From positions 1 to 17,498 of the forward strand of contig MSJI02000368.1 in NCBI GenBank assembly GCA_001931905.2: DNA of 17,498 bases, in the 5' to 3' direction. This document shows, in pieces, positions 1-11,123 of this stretch (its first letter is position 1; every line of letters begins with the position of its first letter). The translations under genes were made by a program, and so were the position numbers. This stretch comes from Cladosporium sp. IMV 00045 (lineage: Eukaryota; Ascomycota; Dothideomycetes; Cladosporiales; Cladosporiaceae). The notes below the pieces were generated by a model. The model worked only from the letters and a program-made list of their open reading frames with translations. It did not search any database and was not told the DNA's origin.

Positions 1-3000
1 TCGAGAGCTGGATATTCTCATCGCACACGCGAGCAAAGTCCGGCGGCGTCTCGGCCTTGTTGTGCAGCTTGAGGAGGCTCATGAAAGCCTGGAAGAACAT
101 GCGCCTGGGCGTCGGCGCGTCCGAAACGGCCTTGACGATGCTGTCGAGCTGTTCACGTTGCTCGGCGCTGTTCCAAGCCTCGAAGTTGCGCCACATGGCC
201 TCCAAGTAGAGATCATTGATATTCTCGTGCTTGGCGAAATCGCCTAGGATCTCCCACTGTTGCAGCTTCTGCGCGCATTGCACCCACTGGTCTTCCCAAA
301 GCATGTACTCGCCTTGAGAGAATGGAAGAGAGCCTGTGCGAGCCTTGACCTGTGCCATTTCGTACATTTGCTGTGCCTTGTCCCAGATGCCGTTCTGCTC
401 GTACGACAGCGCAGCATTGGTCTCCACGAATTGAGACCGCCTGCGCCAGGTGCCGTAGAAGAGGTCGCTCTCCTCGAGTCTTGCATACAGCTCGGTCAGA
501 GCGTCCAAGTTACTCTCTTTGACGGTAGGCATGTCGATGACAGGGTTGATAGCCATGTTCTCCATGAAGGTGGTCGCAGTATACCAAGCATCATAGTTCT
601 GCGCGAGGAACTTCATGACGTGCGGCGGGAATTTGCAGACTGGCTTCGCACGCGCAATTCCCTCCAAGAGAGTCGATACGCAATTCGGTCGCTTGTCGAC
701 TTGCCTCTGGTGCATGTCCTTGGTAAGAAGCGAGATCAGACCTTGCTCGATATCTTCTCTGTCGTCCCTTGACAAGACAGACCAGCACATGGGGAAATAG
801 GCGACCCAGACATCGTGCGCGAGCTGCCAGTCGGTGTGCTGGAGGTCAGAGAGCGGAACAAGGATATCCTTGGCCTTCACACCGCCAATCTCGACCATGA
901 ACTGTCTCTCGCTTGCGATAAGACCTTCGAATGTATCATCCAGCATCAGCTCACCGGCTTTGCTGTCGCCCTGGTAAGTGCCATAGATTCGCGAGGCTGA
1001 CAAACATTTGAAGTCATCCTGGTGCAAGTGCAAGTTTGTGCTCTGATCGATCGAACCAAACATGAGCTGAATGATCTGGCTCAGCCAGAAACTATCACCC
1101 AGCACCTCCCATTGCTGCTCCGAGATGAGCTTGAAGAAGCGATTGCTTGTAGACCTGCTCAAAGCGCGATCGAAAATTGTCATGAAGCGCTGGCGCATCT
1201 CAATGTCCGGGCTGCGGAGGCCGATCAGGAACGCCTGCTCCATGCGGACGGCAAGCTCGGAGCGGAAGATCTTGGGGTCCTCGTAGATTCGGATGACGAG
1301 GTTCATGAACTTGGTGTACATGGTGCTGTCGGTGCGAGTCTCGAAGAGAAGCATCTTCTGAAGCACAGCTGTCTTCTCTTTGAGCGTTGGGACAGGCTCA
1401 GTTGGATTGAAGACCCATGTTTCGACTTGGCTGAGAATCTTGTCGCAGAGCTTGTTGTCGTTGGAGCGCTCGACAAGTGACGCCAGCACACTCAGATACG
1501 GCCGGCGTCTATCCACCAGGGCGCTGATGCATCCCGAGAGCATGTCGATCGTCTTAATGATGAGATTGACATTGACCTCGGCTTCCGATGCAGTCGGCAA
1601 GTTCTGCGGTTGAAGGCCTTGCGCGGCTGCGGCTTGAGGGGGCAGCTGAGCACTGAGATGGTCTTTTGCCAACTTCGTCTGGAACGTCTTGAGGAGCGCC
1701 TCAATATGCGTGTGGATGTCTTCCGACTTGCGCTGAGCCAATGCCCAGAGGATATTGATACCAGCCATGTGGCTGCCGTTGTTAAGAGCATCGCTGGCAG
1801 TCGTGTTTAAGAAGGTCTTGAACTCCTCAGTCGGGCTCTCAGCATCCGGCAACTCATCTTCAGGCTGCTGAAGGGGAATAACCTCGAGCGCGCGTTGCAA
1901 AATGGGAGGCAGCTTGAGGGATACGTTGGCAGGCAACTCAGTGCCATGAAGCGCTTCTTGGATCTCTAGGTTCTCATTCTTCAGTGGCCCAGTGAGAAGT
2001 TTCTGCAGCTGTGGCAGGCGTGCGACGACCCATTCGTCAGGTCTTGCATTGACGAGTACCTTCAAAATCTGGATCGTGTTGACAATCCTCGTAGTCCAGA
2101 TCTCAGCCTTCTCCTCGGGCTTCTGGTCGCTGCAGAGGATTTGCTCCGTGACCTTGGGGAACATGGCATCCACGTCGAGGTCGTCCCAGATATCAGGCGC
2201 CAACAGCTTGTGAAGCAGGTCAACGGCTTTCACAACGGTATCGGTCGGAGGTTGGTGAGAGTTTGCATGTCCCGAAGCATTATCAGCGTGCTTGGGCATT
2301 GATACCGGGTAGCGCTCTGGAACCGTTGCGATGAACTGGACAAGGTACTTGATGAGCATCAGTCTCATAGGAGCAGGTGCAAGAGCGCCTTTCTTGCCAG
2401 AGTTCTGAGGCGAGCTCGCTCTCTCGGCGGTGGGCGATTCTGAACCTGCAAGCGATCCTTGCTCGCGAACAGTACGTTCTTCCCACTTGTACAGCAGGCC
2501 GATCAAGTTCAAAGCCAACTTCCTGTTCTCGCTGGATGTGTTCGGCAGCGACGCAACCTTGTTCATTGTTGGGATGATGGTCTGCGCGAAGCCTTCGCGG
2601 GCCTCGTAGAAGAGATCCGGGTGGCGGACCAGGAAGTGATAGATGCTTGTCAGCTGGGCGATGTTGGAGATCTCCTCGCTGAGAATACGACGGGGCAGCT
2701 TAGACCACATCGCCTGCCTTCCATCAGCTCCTCCGAGGCGCTTCTTGAGCACCGGCTCGAGGATTTCGAGAGACTGCATGACGAGGTTCTTGCCCTCTGC
2801 TTGATGCGCACGCAACAGAGCGCCGTATACTTGCAAGGCAATCTTGGGGGGCGTCTCGTAGTTGGCGATGAAGTACGCAATGAGTGCGTAGGCAGCGTGT
2901 TTGTTAATCACATCGTCAAGACGGATGTAGTTCCACCCAAACTTGATGATGTCCTTGCGAGCGTCCTGCAACATGCTATGGTGGTACTTGACCAGGAAAG

Positions 3001-6000
3001 CAGTAGTCTGCAAGAGTTCCATGCGTGAGTGATCGACGCCCTGCGTTGAGTCGTCGGCAACATCGCTGTTTGACTGCGGCTTCCACAGCTTATTGTGAAT
3101 CTGATCGGTCATAGAGCGATCGAGCAGGGCTGTGCCTTTGCTGCCACTGAATAGGCTGTCCCAGTTGCGCATCACATCGTTTGCGAGGATGGGGTTCAGC
3201 ACGTTGTGGAAGACGAACCATTTCAGGCTCTGCTTATTGGTGTATGCGTCAATGCAACGAGTCATGACAGAGCGCTGGTAGTCCAGTGATTCGTTGGTGA
3301 TCACATGCTTGTACAGGTAGGTGTACAGCTCAGGGAATCTTGGGAGCTCTCCAGTCGCGCAAGCTTCGAGCACATCGAACAGAGCGTCAAAGTCGTCCGG
3401 CTTCTGCTCCAGATAAGTTGTCATGATGAATGTGATTTGCTCAGAGCTCTGTACGGCCGCCAAACGAAGCGATCCTGACAACTTGTTGTGCTGATCCGAA
3501 GTCTGCAGTGACTTGGCGGCAGTGAAAAGAGCTTTACGCAGCTTGTCATTGCTGAGGAGTCTGCGACCTTGTTCGTCAAACTTGCAGATGGAGTAGGCGA
3601 TATGGATAGCATTGGCAGCAGCTTGCGCTCGCTCCTCATCAGTCCCGCCAGTGGTGAACATGCTAACGAGGTTATCAGCTTCGCCGATGACCTTCTCGCG
3701 CAAAGCATGGCTGGATTCATTGGCAAGGATCTGGGCAAAGAAGCGACCCTTAGCCTCTTCACGAATCGCACCGCTGAAAAAGGTCCATGCTTCGTTGGCG
3801 TAATGGTTGAGATATTGTATCAGGGGCTCTCTGAAAGGACTGCTCCTCGTCCGACGCAAGGATGATTCGAGCTTCAACACGCGGTCAACAAGATCGGGCA
3901 GGAACTGCACCGCAGTCGGCGGAAGCAAGTGGAAAACACTGAAGATCGCCGTGACGACCTTCATCTTCGGGTTTGCCTCGATCAGCGTGAACGACACCTT
4001 CTGCAATGTCGTAGGCTCTGCAATGGTGCGCATGTGATCCAACAGGCGGGTACCTATTTCCACCTTAAAGTAGTTCGTAAGCAGCTGTAGGAGAGTCCTC
4101 AGACCCTCGAGACCTTCAACGCTGAGCTTCCGCGGATCTTGCACGTTCATGAGGATCGGCCTAAGACCATTCTGCAGCAGATCTTTAGGCAGCTTCTGCG
4201 TCGCAGCAAGCACAATCTTCAATCCCGCATTCGCAGCCCCGGCAACTTCCTTGTTCTTCGAGTAAAGCGACTTGAAGAAGATGGAAATGATGCGAGCACG
4301 GTGCTGGGTCTGCGCTTGGGTGTTGAAAGCAGTGTAGCGGATTGCCGTCGTCAGCAAGCGCAGGCAGGCGACTCGCAAATTTACAATAGCCTCCGAATTC
4401 CTATGCTCGTAGGGCTTCGCGGCCAAGCTGTCATCCTCTGCATCGACCAGGGCGAGTGTCTCATAGAGCAGTCGGTTGAGCGGCTCGTCGAAGGTAAGCA
4501 CATCGTTCTCCATATCAAGACAGAAATTAATAGCGTCGATATAGCCGATTTGAGCTGCGAATGGCAGAGCGCGTAGAGGCTTGTTGAAAATCGGGGCCAG
4601 AAGAAGATCCTTCACAGGCTTGACCACTTCGTGCAGCTTGACATTGAGACAGTCGGCAACAGTACGCAACGCCTCCTGCGCCGCATTGCGAACATGCTTG
4701 TTCATGTGCGAGACCTCGCCGATGACACGGTTGCAAAGGATCTGCACCTTGCTCTCCTTGTCCGCGAGTTGCTCGGCCTTGTAGTTCTTGGCACATCGCT
4801 TGACGTGTGCAAAAAGCGTCTCCTTCGCCTGAATGCGAATGCTCGCAGGCAAGTCCTGAGGCATATCCTTGATGACGTATAGCAGCGCACGCACGAAATC
4901 AAGCTGGCGGACGATCAAGAAGTTGTCGCTGAAGCCCATCTTTTGGATGATGATGTTGATACCAGCAGTGCCACCAGATTTGATGAACCACTCCTCTTCG
5001 TAGCAAGCGTGCACGAAAGTCTCCGCCAGACGTGAGAAGAATGGTAGGTTCTCGGCTTTCTCCTCAGAGCCAAAGATTGTTGAGGCAATGCCCTTGCACG
5101 CCTGCATTGCTTTCTCGGCCACTTCCCTCACAGCACCGTGATCAGACGACAGCGAGTCGGAGATAACATCAGTCAGGACGGCAGTCTCGATGAACACGGG
5201 TCCCTCTCCTGATGCGGATTCGAAAGGACGCTTCTTGTGCTTTTCCTGGCCCAGAGCTGTACCAAGCTCGATGATCATGAAGTGCCGGTACACGTTCTGG
5301 AGGAAGGCTTCGGCTTCCTCCTGCAAGTCCGGCATCGAGGCCGCGACCATGCAAGCTTTCAGCAGCTTGCGAAGCGTGGCCTGTTGCTCATCACGCTTAG
5401 TTACCGACTTCTCCCGCTCAGAGATGGCGAAGAGGTCGGTTCCCGCGTCGTATTTCTTCTCGCAGGTATCGTTCGCCTGAAGTCGCACGAGTCTTGCGAG
5501 GTCGTCGGGTAGATTATCATGTCCAACCAGCATCTTGACATGCGACGTGATGAGCTTGAAAGCCTGTCGCTTGTGGAAATCATCCGATGCCTTCCCAGAG
5601 CCCTGCTTCGAAGGGTCCCGCATCTTGTCCACCGCAACATCGATACCTAGTCGGGCGGGCATGGCGCGTTCGCGAGTCGATCCAATCAGCCTAACATCGA
5701 AACTAGGCTCGTCGTCAGAGTAGCTTTTGTAGGGCAGGTCTGGCGGAGCGCTCATAAACTTGCGGTTACGACCGCCGAGCTTTCCCAAAATACGCATGGT
5801 AGAGTGTGCGTGGAAGTGGCTGTAGGGGCTGGGTTTTAGGTGGTCCCAAAGAGCTGACATAAGCTCGTCGATTACAGGCGCCATGATCGGATCCAGATAG
5901 TCTGCAGTGAGGTTATCGATGCAAAGCTCCAACGTACGCAGTCCCTGGGCAATCAGCTCGCTTCCCGCTCTCAGAGCAACGACCAAAGGTCGCATCAAGT

Positions 6001-8511
6001 AACTCAGATGCGGAAGAAGGTGACTAAGTCTAGCAGGCACCGTGAGTGAAAGCTCAACGAACAAATCGCGCTGTTCGGGCTTCTGAGCAGAGATCAGAAG
6101 GTTGTTCAGGACTTCGAGCAGCATCTCGAGCAGAGGCAAAATTTCCTTATAAAGATGCTCAAAGCGGCCGCCTCCAATACTGCGGAACAGAGATCGCAGG
6201 AGCAAGAAGTAGTTTGTGGGATCCTCTGCGGTGACCGAAAGCTCGATCGATCTCGTGATCAGCTTGGTGACATGCGGCAACAAGACTTGCTCATTCTGTG
6301 GTGCAAACAAAGTCACCGCCATGAAGCTCAACTTGAAGAGGCGGAGCAATATTGAAGATTTGAGGGTGTCGTGCGTGCCGACTTCGGTGATCTTGTCCAT
6401 GAGGAATTGGAGCAACATGCCTGCGAAAGCTGGACTTGTAGCCTCGCTAGCCAGTAAGAACTGAGGGATGTGCATGAGGCCAGTGTGCTCGAAGCTCTGC
6501 TCGTACAGGAAAGGAATCTCCGACTGGAAGACTTCGTGGAACGTTGCAGGGTCGAGGTGGTGGAAGATCGTCGCAAAAGTCTCCAACAGGTCCTTTTCTT
6601 CCTTGCCGCTCGATGCCATGTGCAAGCTCGACAGTGTCTCTGGTGAGCCATCTGACTCCGGCTTCTCAAGTTGATAGTACTTGAACACTTGAGTGCCCTC
6701 ACGGAACAGCTTAATCAAGACATTGACTTCTTCCGCACTGAAGCCGTACGAGAGATCAGACCAGTTGACTGGTACATTGTTCTGATCCATCTCTTCCTTC
6801 ATCTTGGGCGAGTTGGAGTTGCGAAGCTGATAGAAGAACGTCTTAAGGCCGTGTAGCAGATTCTTGAAGAGGAACTTGTTCTCAGTCACAGGGTCATTTG
6901 CTCTGTCGCGCGCGTTGACAGTCTTGATGGGTGTTGCCGAGAAGATATCAACCTCGTCCCAGTCTGGAGGCGAGTCTTTGTCCGCCAGGTAGTTCTCGGG
7001 GACTGCGTCGATGCCAGAGTTTGGCTGTGCCTGTTTGGAGAGTTTGACGGCGTTGGGGTATTGGCGATTCATAGCTGCGAATTTGTCTGCGATGCCATTG
7101 AGCACCAGCATCATATAGTGCCTAGCATCTTGCTTGTTCTCAATCTTTGACATGCACTCGGCCATGTTCAGAAGGAGCTTCGCACTCATAGTCTGATAGC
7201 TCGTGCCAGGAATATCATCGTGCAGGTTCCTCACATACACCACAACGGTGGCTCGAATCTGATCCGGCTTAAGGTGATCGCGTACATGATGGATCAGATC
7301 GGCAAGCATGGTGTATGCAAGAGGTCTCAGCGTCTCGTACGAAGTAAGTCCATCGCCGACCAGTGTGCGTTCGTCCAGCAATTCGATGATCTTGGGGAGG
7401 AAGATCTGACGAAAGTTGAAGTTGATGATGTGTCTTATCGCGACCAGCAGTTCCTTTCTCGTAGCAGATCTTTCGCGAGGACAGTCCTGAAGCAGGCGAA
7501 CGACAATCCCAGGAAGCTCTTGCAAGAAGTCCGTAAGCTTGTTCTGATGCGCCCTGAGCAAATAGGCCAGAAAGCTCATCGTCTTGACTTGGGAGGTAAT
7601 GAATTCGCCAAAAGCAGCGCGGTTTTTGATTTCCTTTGCAACTCCAGTGAAGATAGTTCCATTAGCCTGTGCCTCCTCGTGTGCAGCCTTCTGAGGGCCT
7701 GCCTCCAGTTGTAGGGCTGCCTTGATTCGAGGTGTGAACTTGACTACGTTGTCGGGTGCCAAAGTACGGTGTGCTTGGAAGATAGAGACGACAATAATCG
7801 GGCATTCTGCTACAACTTTGAAAGACTGCATGCCTTTGACGAGTTGTCGCGTCGTTTGTTGTTCCGGATCGGTTCCGATCGCAGCGGCAGTTGAAGCAAC
7901 AGGCGATCCAGGACGTGGAGAGTTGGAGTGCGTGGACTCGAGTGTAGAGCCATCCTTTGCTTGTTGCGAGTCGAATGTGTCGTGAACAGTTTGCTGCATA
8001 CTGTCGAAGAGCTCCATGATCAAGTCAAGGAAAGGCTGCGCTCTGCTGCCAAGCGCTTTGATGTGGAATCGTTCAAAATCCATGATGATCTTGAGACACA
8101 GCACTGCATTATCCTCATTTTCCGTCCTGACCAGTTCCAAGCATTTGTCCACGATTGCAACGCAGTGAGGCTCGGTGGCTTCGGCTGTGGTCATTGGTAG
8201 TCTGTGTAAAATCTCGAGTACGCAGTTCCGAATCTTTTGCTCTGGTGATGTGCTGACGAACACAGGCGGCGCGCTGAGGATGTTGAGCCATATTGGGACA
8301 AACTTTTGAAGGAAGACGGCGTAGGTCGAGCCTTGACACCAGTTTTCGAGGCCATCGCGAAGTCCAGTGAGTGTCTCGATTTTGGTTTTGGCATCTGTTT
8401 TTGAATGGTTAGCAGGACATTTCCAAGACACGGGGGAGCCTGATGATTGATACCGGAAGAGGTGTCTTGGAGGCGCGCCTCGAGGGCATCCAGATTACGG
8501 TTGTCTGCCAT
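1..8511 (-). CDS. TRA1: Tra1, PIKK-family scaffold subunit of SAGA and NuA4 (3' part missing at window edge)
   Basis: Tra1 is the giant PIKK-like pseudokinase that docks transcription activators and anchors the SAGA and NuA4 histone acetyltransferase complexes in the nucleus. Exon 1 (8454-8511) encodes 19 residues plus one base. After a 59-bp intron, exon 2 (8394 to the left edge) stays open for about 2797 codons. I checked the frame by translating several separate stretches, and all were in register. Recognisable Tra1 signatures are TMRILGKLGGRNR at about residues 885-897, LDWDEVDIFSATP-like sequence near residue 500, and the FAT-domain start near residue 2650, with FYGTWRRRSQFVET followed by AQVKARTGSLPFSQGEYM. 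Everything before the FAT region is helical HEAT-type repeat. Low-complexity Ser/Pro linkers lie near residues 165-185 and 2000-2025. Yeast Tra1 is about 3,744 residues, so the rest of FAT, the pseudokinase domain and FATC (roughly 900-1,000 residues) lie outside the window. The start codon has a good context (GCCATGG). Confidence 0.96.
8395..8453 (-). other. TRA1: TRA1 intron 1 (59 bp)
   Basis: On the minus strand the intron begins GTATCA at 8453 and ends ACAG at 8395, with a CTGCTAACC branch site at 8407-8415. It interrupts a codon after its first base, and splicing gives Asp20 followed by AKTKIETLTGLRDG, the expected Tra1 N-terminus. Reading through instead puts the sequence into a frame that soon stops and no longer resembles Tra1. 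Confidence 0.92.
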
Positions 8512-8968
8512 GGCGCGCTGGCGAGAGATGAAATGCGCCGGAGTGGATAGAGAAAGATGCGCCTATCGCATAACGGTATTGATGATGATCGCCGTCAAGC
8601 CTGTCCGAAGGTGAAGATGGGCGGCGCCTTGAGAAGGATTATGTGCAAAGGGGTTTTTGTAGTTGGTCGCGTGAAGAAGCAAATTGTCGCTGGAGTAATC
8701 GTACAAGTGTTGCAGCGCAAGGCGGCCAGTGAAGCAGGTCGTAAAAGGTAAGGCGCTCGTTCCGGTGAAGGGTTTTATAGCACTACACAGTGAAGTGGTG
8801 CCACAGGTGAGGGGTATCGGGTGTTGTGATTGTGTTGCGAGGCTGAGGTTGGGGTTGTGTTGTATGGTGGTGGAATAGTCGAAGCCGCCAGTGAACTTGC
8901 AGGCTGAAGGACTTCCGTAGAATGCGCGCAAAGCGAACTTCAATCTTGGGGCGCGAGGCCAAAGTAAT

Positions 8969-9000
8969 CGAGCCGGGAGCTAGCACGGAAGCTAGGCTCG
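8969..9000. repeat. Bulged inverted repeat (hairpin-capable)
   Basis: CGAGCC at 8969-8974 pairs with GGCTCG at 8995-9000, and TAGC at 8981-8984 pairs with GCTA at 8991-8994. This leaves a six-base bulge on the left arm (8975-8980) and a six-base loop (8985-8990). The ten paired positions are all Watson-Crick. It lies about 460-490 bp upstream of the TRA1 start codon. No function is known. Confidence 0.4.
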
Positions 9001-9084
9001 GCCCTGGTACCCTCCGATCTGGGGCCGCTCAGGGTTGGGATCGTCATAAGTCAGCAAGATCTTGAATTGTGAGATGTGCATACG

Positions 9085-9104
9085 TAGGGTTAGGGTTGTA
9101 ACCC
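9085..9104. promoter_or_regulatory. TTAGGG-type (telobox-like) motif fused to a GGGTT-GT-AACCC palindrome
   Basis: TAGGGTTAGGGTT at 9085-9097 contains the fungal telomere repeat unit in tandem. The second unit is also the left arm of a 5-2-5 inverted repeat, GGGTTGTAACCC (9093-9104). In ascomycetes, internal TTAGGG motifs can be bound by Tbf1-like or other Myb/telobox factors in promoters. Assignment to such a factor here is inference. There is no longer telomeric tract, so this is not a chromosome end. Confidence 0.4.
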
Positions 9105-9281
9105 CAAGCTCCAGTCTCTACATCTATATCAATACATCCAGAAGCTTAGGTAGTGTCGAGACGCATGGGAAAATGCCATATGACATTCTGAATCCTTATA
9201 GGCAGCGGTGAATCTTATGGTGGTCTAGCCTCCAATCTCTGAAAAATTACAGGAAAGAAGCTGCACATTCTACTACTGCCA

Positions 9282-9584
9282 ATGGAGAAACAATCAAGCA
9301 GACCTACACACAGCAATGTGATCACATCATTCTTTCAACCCGGATCCTCTTCCTCCGACACCGAACCCTTCCCAACCCCAAAATCACAAAAAGACATTAC
9401 CTCTTGTCCACCACCATCACCAACCCATAAGGTATCCCAAGCAAAAACCCGCCAACCCAAGCAGCACAAAAGCCAAAATCGATAAAACCAGAATCACAAC
9501 AACCAGACCATAGAGCATGCGCGCGAAGAAAAACGAGTCCGCATCCGCCTGCCCTTGTGGCATAAAGCAACAGGCCAAAAATAG
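9282..9584 (+). CDS. Doubtful small two-exon gene with a PIP-box-like N-terminal motif
   Basis: An ATG at 9282 opens 50 codons of Ser/Pro/Thr-rich sequence. The frame stops at 9483-9485 unless an intron is removed from GTATCC at 9432 to CCAG at 9506 (75 bp, phase 0). Splicing then adds 25 charged codons (TIEHAREEKRVRIRLPLW...) and ends at TAG 9582-9584, for about 75 aa. A second in-frame acceptor at 9491 would add five residues. Residues 14-20 read VITSFFQ, close to the ITSFF core of PCNA-interacting peptides, but the Gln three residues before the Ile is missing (Ser11). No branch site of good quality is visible. It may be a real small protein, the decayed N-terminus of a longer gene, or chance. 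I do not recognise the family. Confidence 0.22.
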
Positions 9585-9915
9585 GTCCAGGTATTCATCT
9601 CAACGAGTGTTCGGCGAAACCTTCGATGTCGGCGGACGGGGGAGTCGACGCGTGCGCAGTAGGACGAGTATCTTGAAGGAAGACGATCACGCACTGCGAG
9701 GGCATATGCCCACAGACAAGAGTGCTGCTTGCCTGCCTGTTTGGTCGGAGTCGTGATTTAGGCACACGTCTCTCCCTCGTTGCGGCGCAAGCTCGAACAA
9801 TGTGGCAAGAGAGGTCGCGTTGGCCTCAGCAGGTCGATTCATCGATTCGAGTGATCGTCACCGCATGTTCAACAATCAAACGCAATAGGACAAGATAACG
9901 ATATCAAGTAAGTAT
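9585..9915. other. Intergenic, no gene seen
   Basis: This is the 331-bp gap between the doubtful small gene and the 3' end of the flavoenzyme gene. A short plus-strand frame (9517-9756) is Arg/Ser-rich and is not recognisable. The part next to 9915 presumably holds the 3' UTR of the minus-strand gene. I see no repeat or RNA gene. Confidence 0.5.
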
Positions 9916-11123
9916 CTACAACTTCGCCTTCCCGATCCCCCAAACCTGCGCCTCCCCGGGCACTTTCGCATCATGCTCGCTCTTCGGATCCGCAGATGGG
10001 TCTCCCACCGGCCTACCGGCAATGTCAGGTTCGGGCTGCTGGTCGACGACGAGCCTCTGCGTCTTAGCCAGAGTGTCCAGGGCCTCGCGCTCGATGCGGT
10101 GCACCAGGTCGTGGCACGTAGGGATGTCGTGGATCAGGCCGATGACCTGGCCGGCTGTCCAGACCTGAGAGTGAGAAGAAGGAGGTTAGCTATCGCGGAA
10201 AAAAGAAATTGAAAAGCAAAAAAGGAAAGAACAGGGAGAAAAGAGGAAAGAGAAAAACTCACACCGTAATCCTTATCGCCATTCAAAAACACCTCCCTCC
10301 CCCTCTTCCCGCTCACAAACGGCGCGACCTCCTCAAACTTCCCCGTCGCACTCTCCTTCTCGACCTTAACCGCCTGCTCCGTGACTTTATTCCTAAACAA
10401 CCGGCTCGTATTCTTCCACCTGCGCAGCACGAGCTCCGTATCCGTCTCCTGCGCCTCTACAATAGCCTTCTTGATATTCTCATGAATCGGCGCTTCCACG
10501 GTACACATAAAGCGGGTTCCCATATTGATGCCCTCCGCGCCCAAAGACAGCGCCGCGGCAAGTCCCTGCCCGTCCGCGAAGCCCCCTGAGGCGATGAAAG
10601 GCACCGGCATGGTCTGGCGAGCGCGCGAGAGCAGGATGAAGTTCGTGATGTCGCTCTCGCCCACGTGGCCGGCGCACTCGAAGCCGTCGATGGAGAGGAA
10701 GTCGACGCCGAGTTTGACAGCGCTCAGAGCGTGGCGGATGGTCGTGCACTTGTGCAGGATGACGCAGGGGGGCTGCGCGGCTTTGAGTTGTTTGATGATA
10801 GGGCCCGGGCTGTTGCCGGCCGTTTCCACGATGCGGATGCCTTCGTCCAGAACCACTTGGGCGTAGGCGCCGTAGTCGGGGGGCACCATGGCGGGGAGGA
10901 GAGTGAGGTTGACGCCGAAGGGGTTGGAGGTCATGGCCTTGCAGCGGCGGATTTCTTTGCGCAGGTCTTCGGGCGAGGGCTGCGTGAGGGCGGTGATGAG
11001 GCCGAGGCCGCCTGCGTTGGAGACGGCGGCGGCCAGTTCGGCGTACCCTACCCACATCATGCCGCCTTGGACGACGGGGATTTTGATCCCCAGTTTGCGG
11101 GTGAGGGCGGTGTTGAATGGCAT
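9916..11123 (-). CDS. FMN-dependent TIM-barrel oxidoreductase: nitronate monooxygenase family / PA1024-type NADH:quinone reductase, likely peroxisomal
   Basis: Two exons (11123-10263 and 10164-9916) give 369 aa. Residues 1-287 cover a near-complete NMO-type TIM barrel: VVQGGMMWVG near 17-26, the SNAGGLG turn near 35-41, NPFGVNLTLLP at 67-77, CAGHVGE with His153 at the position of the family's catalytic histidine, and the FMN phosphate-binding segments ASGGFADG (178-185) and MGTRF (201-205). Exon 2 supplies VWTAGQVIGLIHDIPTC, the usual C-terminal helix. Family members are annotated 2-nitropropane dioxygenase or nitronate monooxygenase. As I recall it, though, the closest characterised relative is Pseudomonas PA1024, an NADH:quinone reductase, so the reaction is uncertain. 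The last three residues, AKL, fit the PTS1 peroxisomal signal. The 55 or so residues before it are polar and probably a flexible tail. The ATG at 11123 has A at -3, and the protein begins where relatives begin. Confidence 0.93.
10165..10262 (-). other. Flavoenzyme gene intron (98 bp)
   Basis: On the minus strand the intron starts GTGAGT (10262-10257), is very pyrimidine-rich, has a CTAAC branch site at 10185-10189 and ends CTCAG at 10165. It is phase 0 and joins KDYG to VWTAGQVIG, restoring family similarity. Because 98 is not a multiple of three, retention would shift the frame and replace the C-terminal 82 residues, removing the PTS1. Confidence 0.93.

Larger units (their letters stand above)
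8512..9281. promoter_or_regulatory. TRA1 upstream intergenic region
   Basis: This 770-bp stretch lies upstream of TRA1 (minus strand). Short open frames occur on both strands, the longest about 126 codons on the minus strand at 8563-8943, but none looks like a protein: composition is biased, no family is recognisable and the frame overlaps the expected TRA1 leader. The stretch at 8800-8880 is G/T-rich on the plus strand (C/A-rich on the transcribed strand of TRA1). Discrete cis-elements are listed separately. No TATA box could be placed with confidence. Confidence 0.5.

Noticed and set aside
8563..8943. 126-codon minus-strand open frame upstream of TRA1
   Set aside because: Biased His/Thr/Pro composition, no recognisable motif, and it lies in the expected TRA1 promoter and leader.
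9085..9104. Telomere or chromosome end
   Set aside because: Only two TTAGGG units are present and genes continue on both sides.
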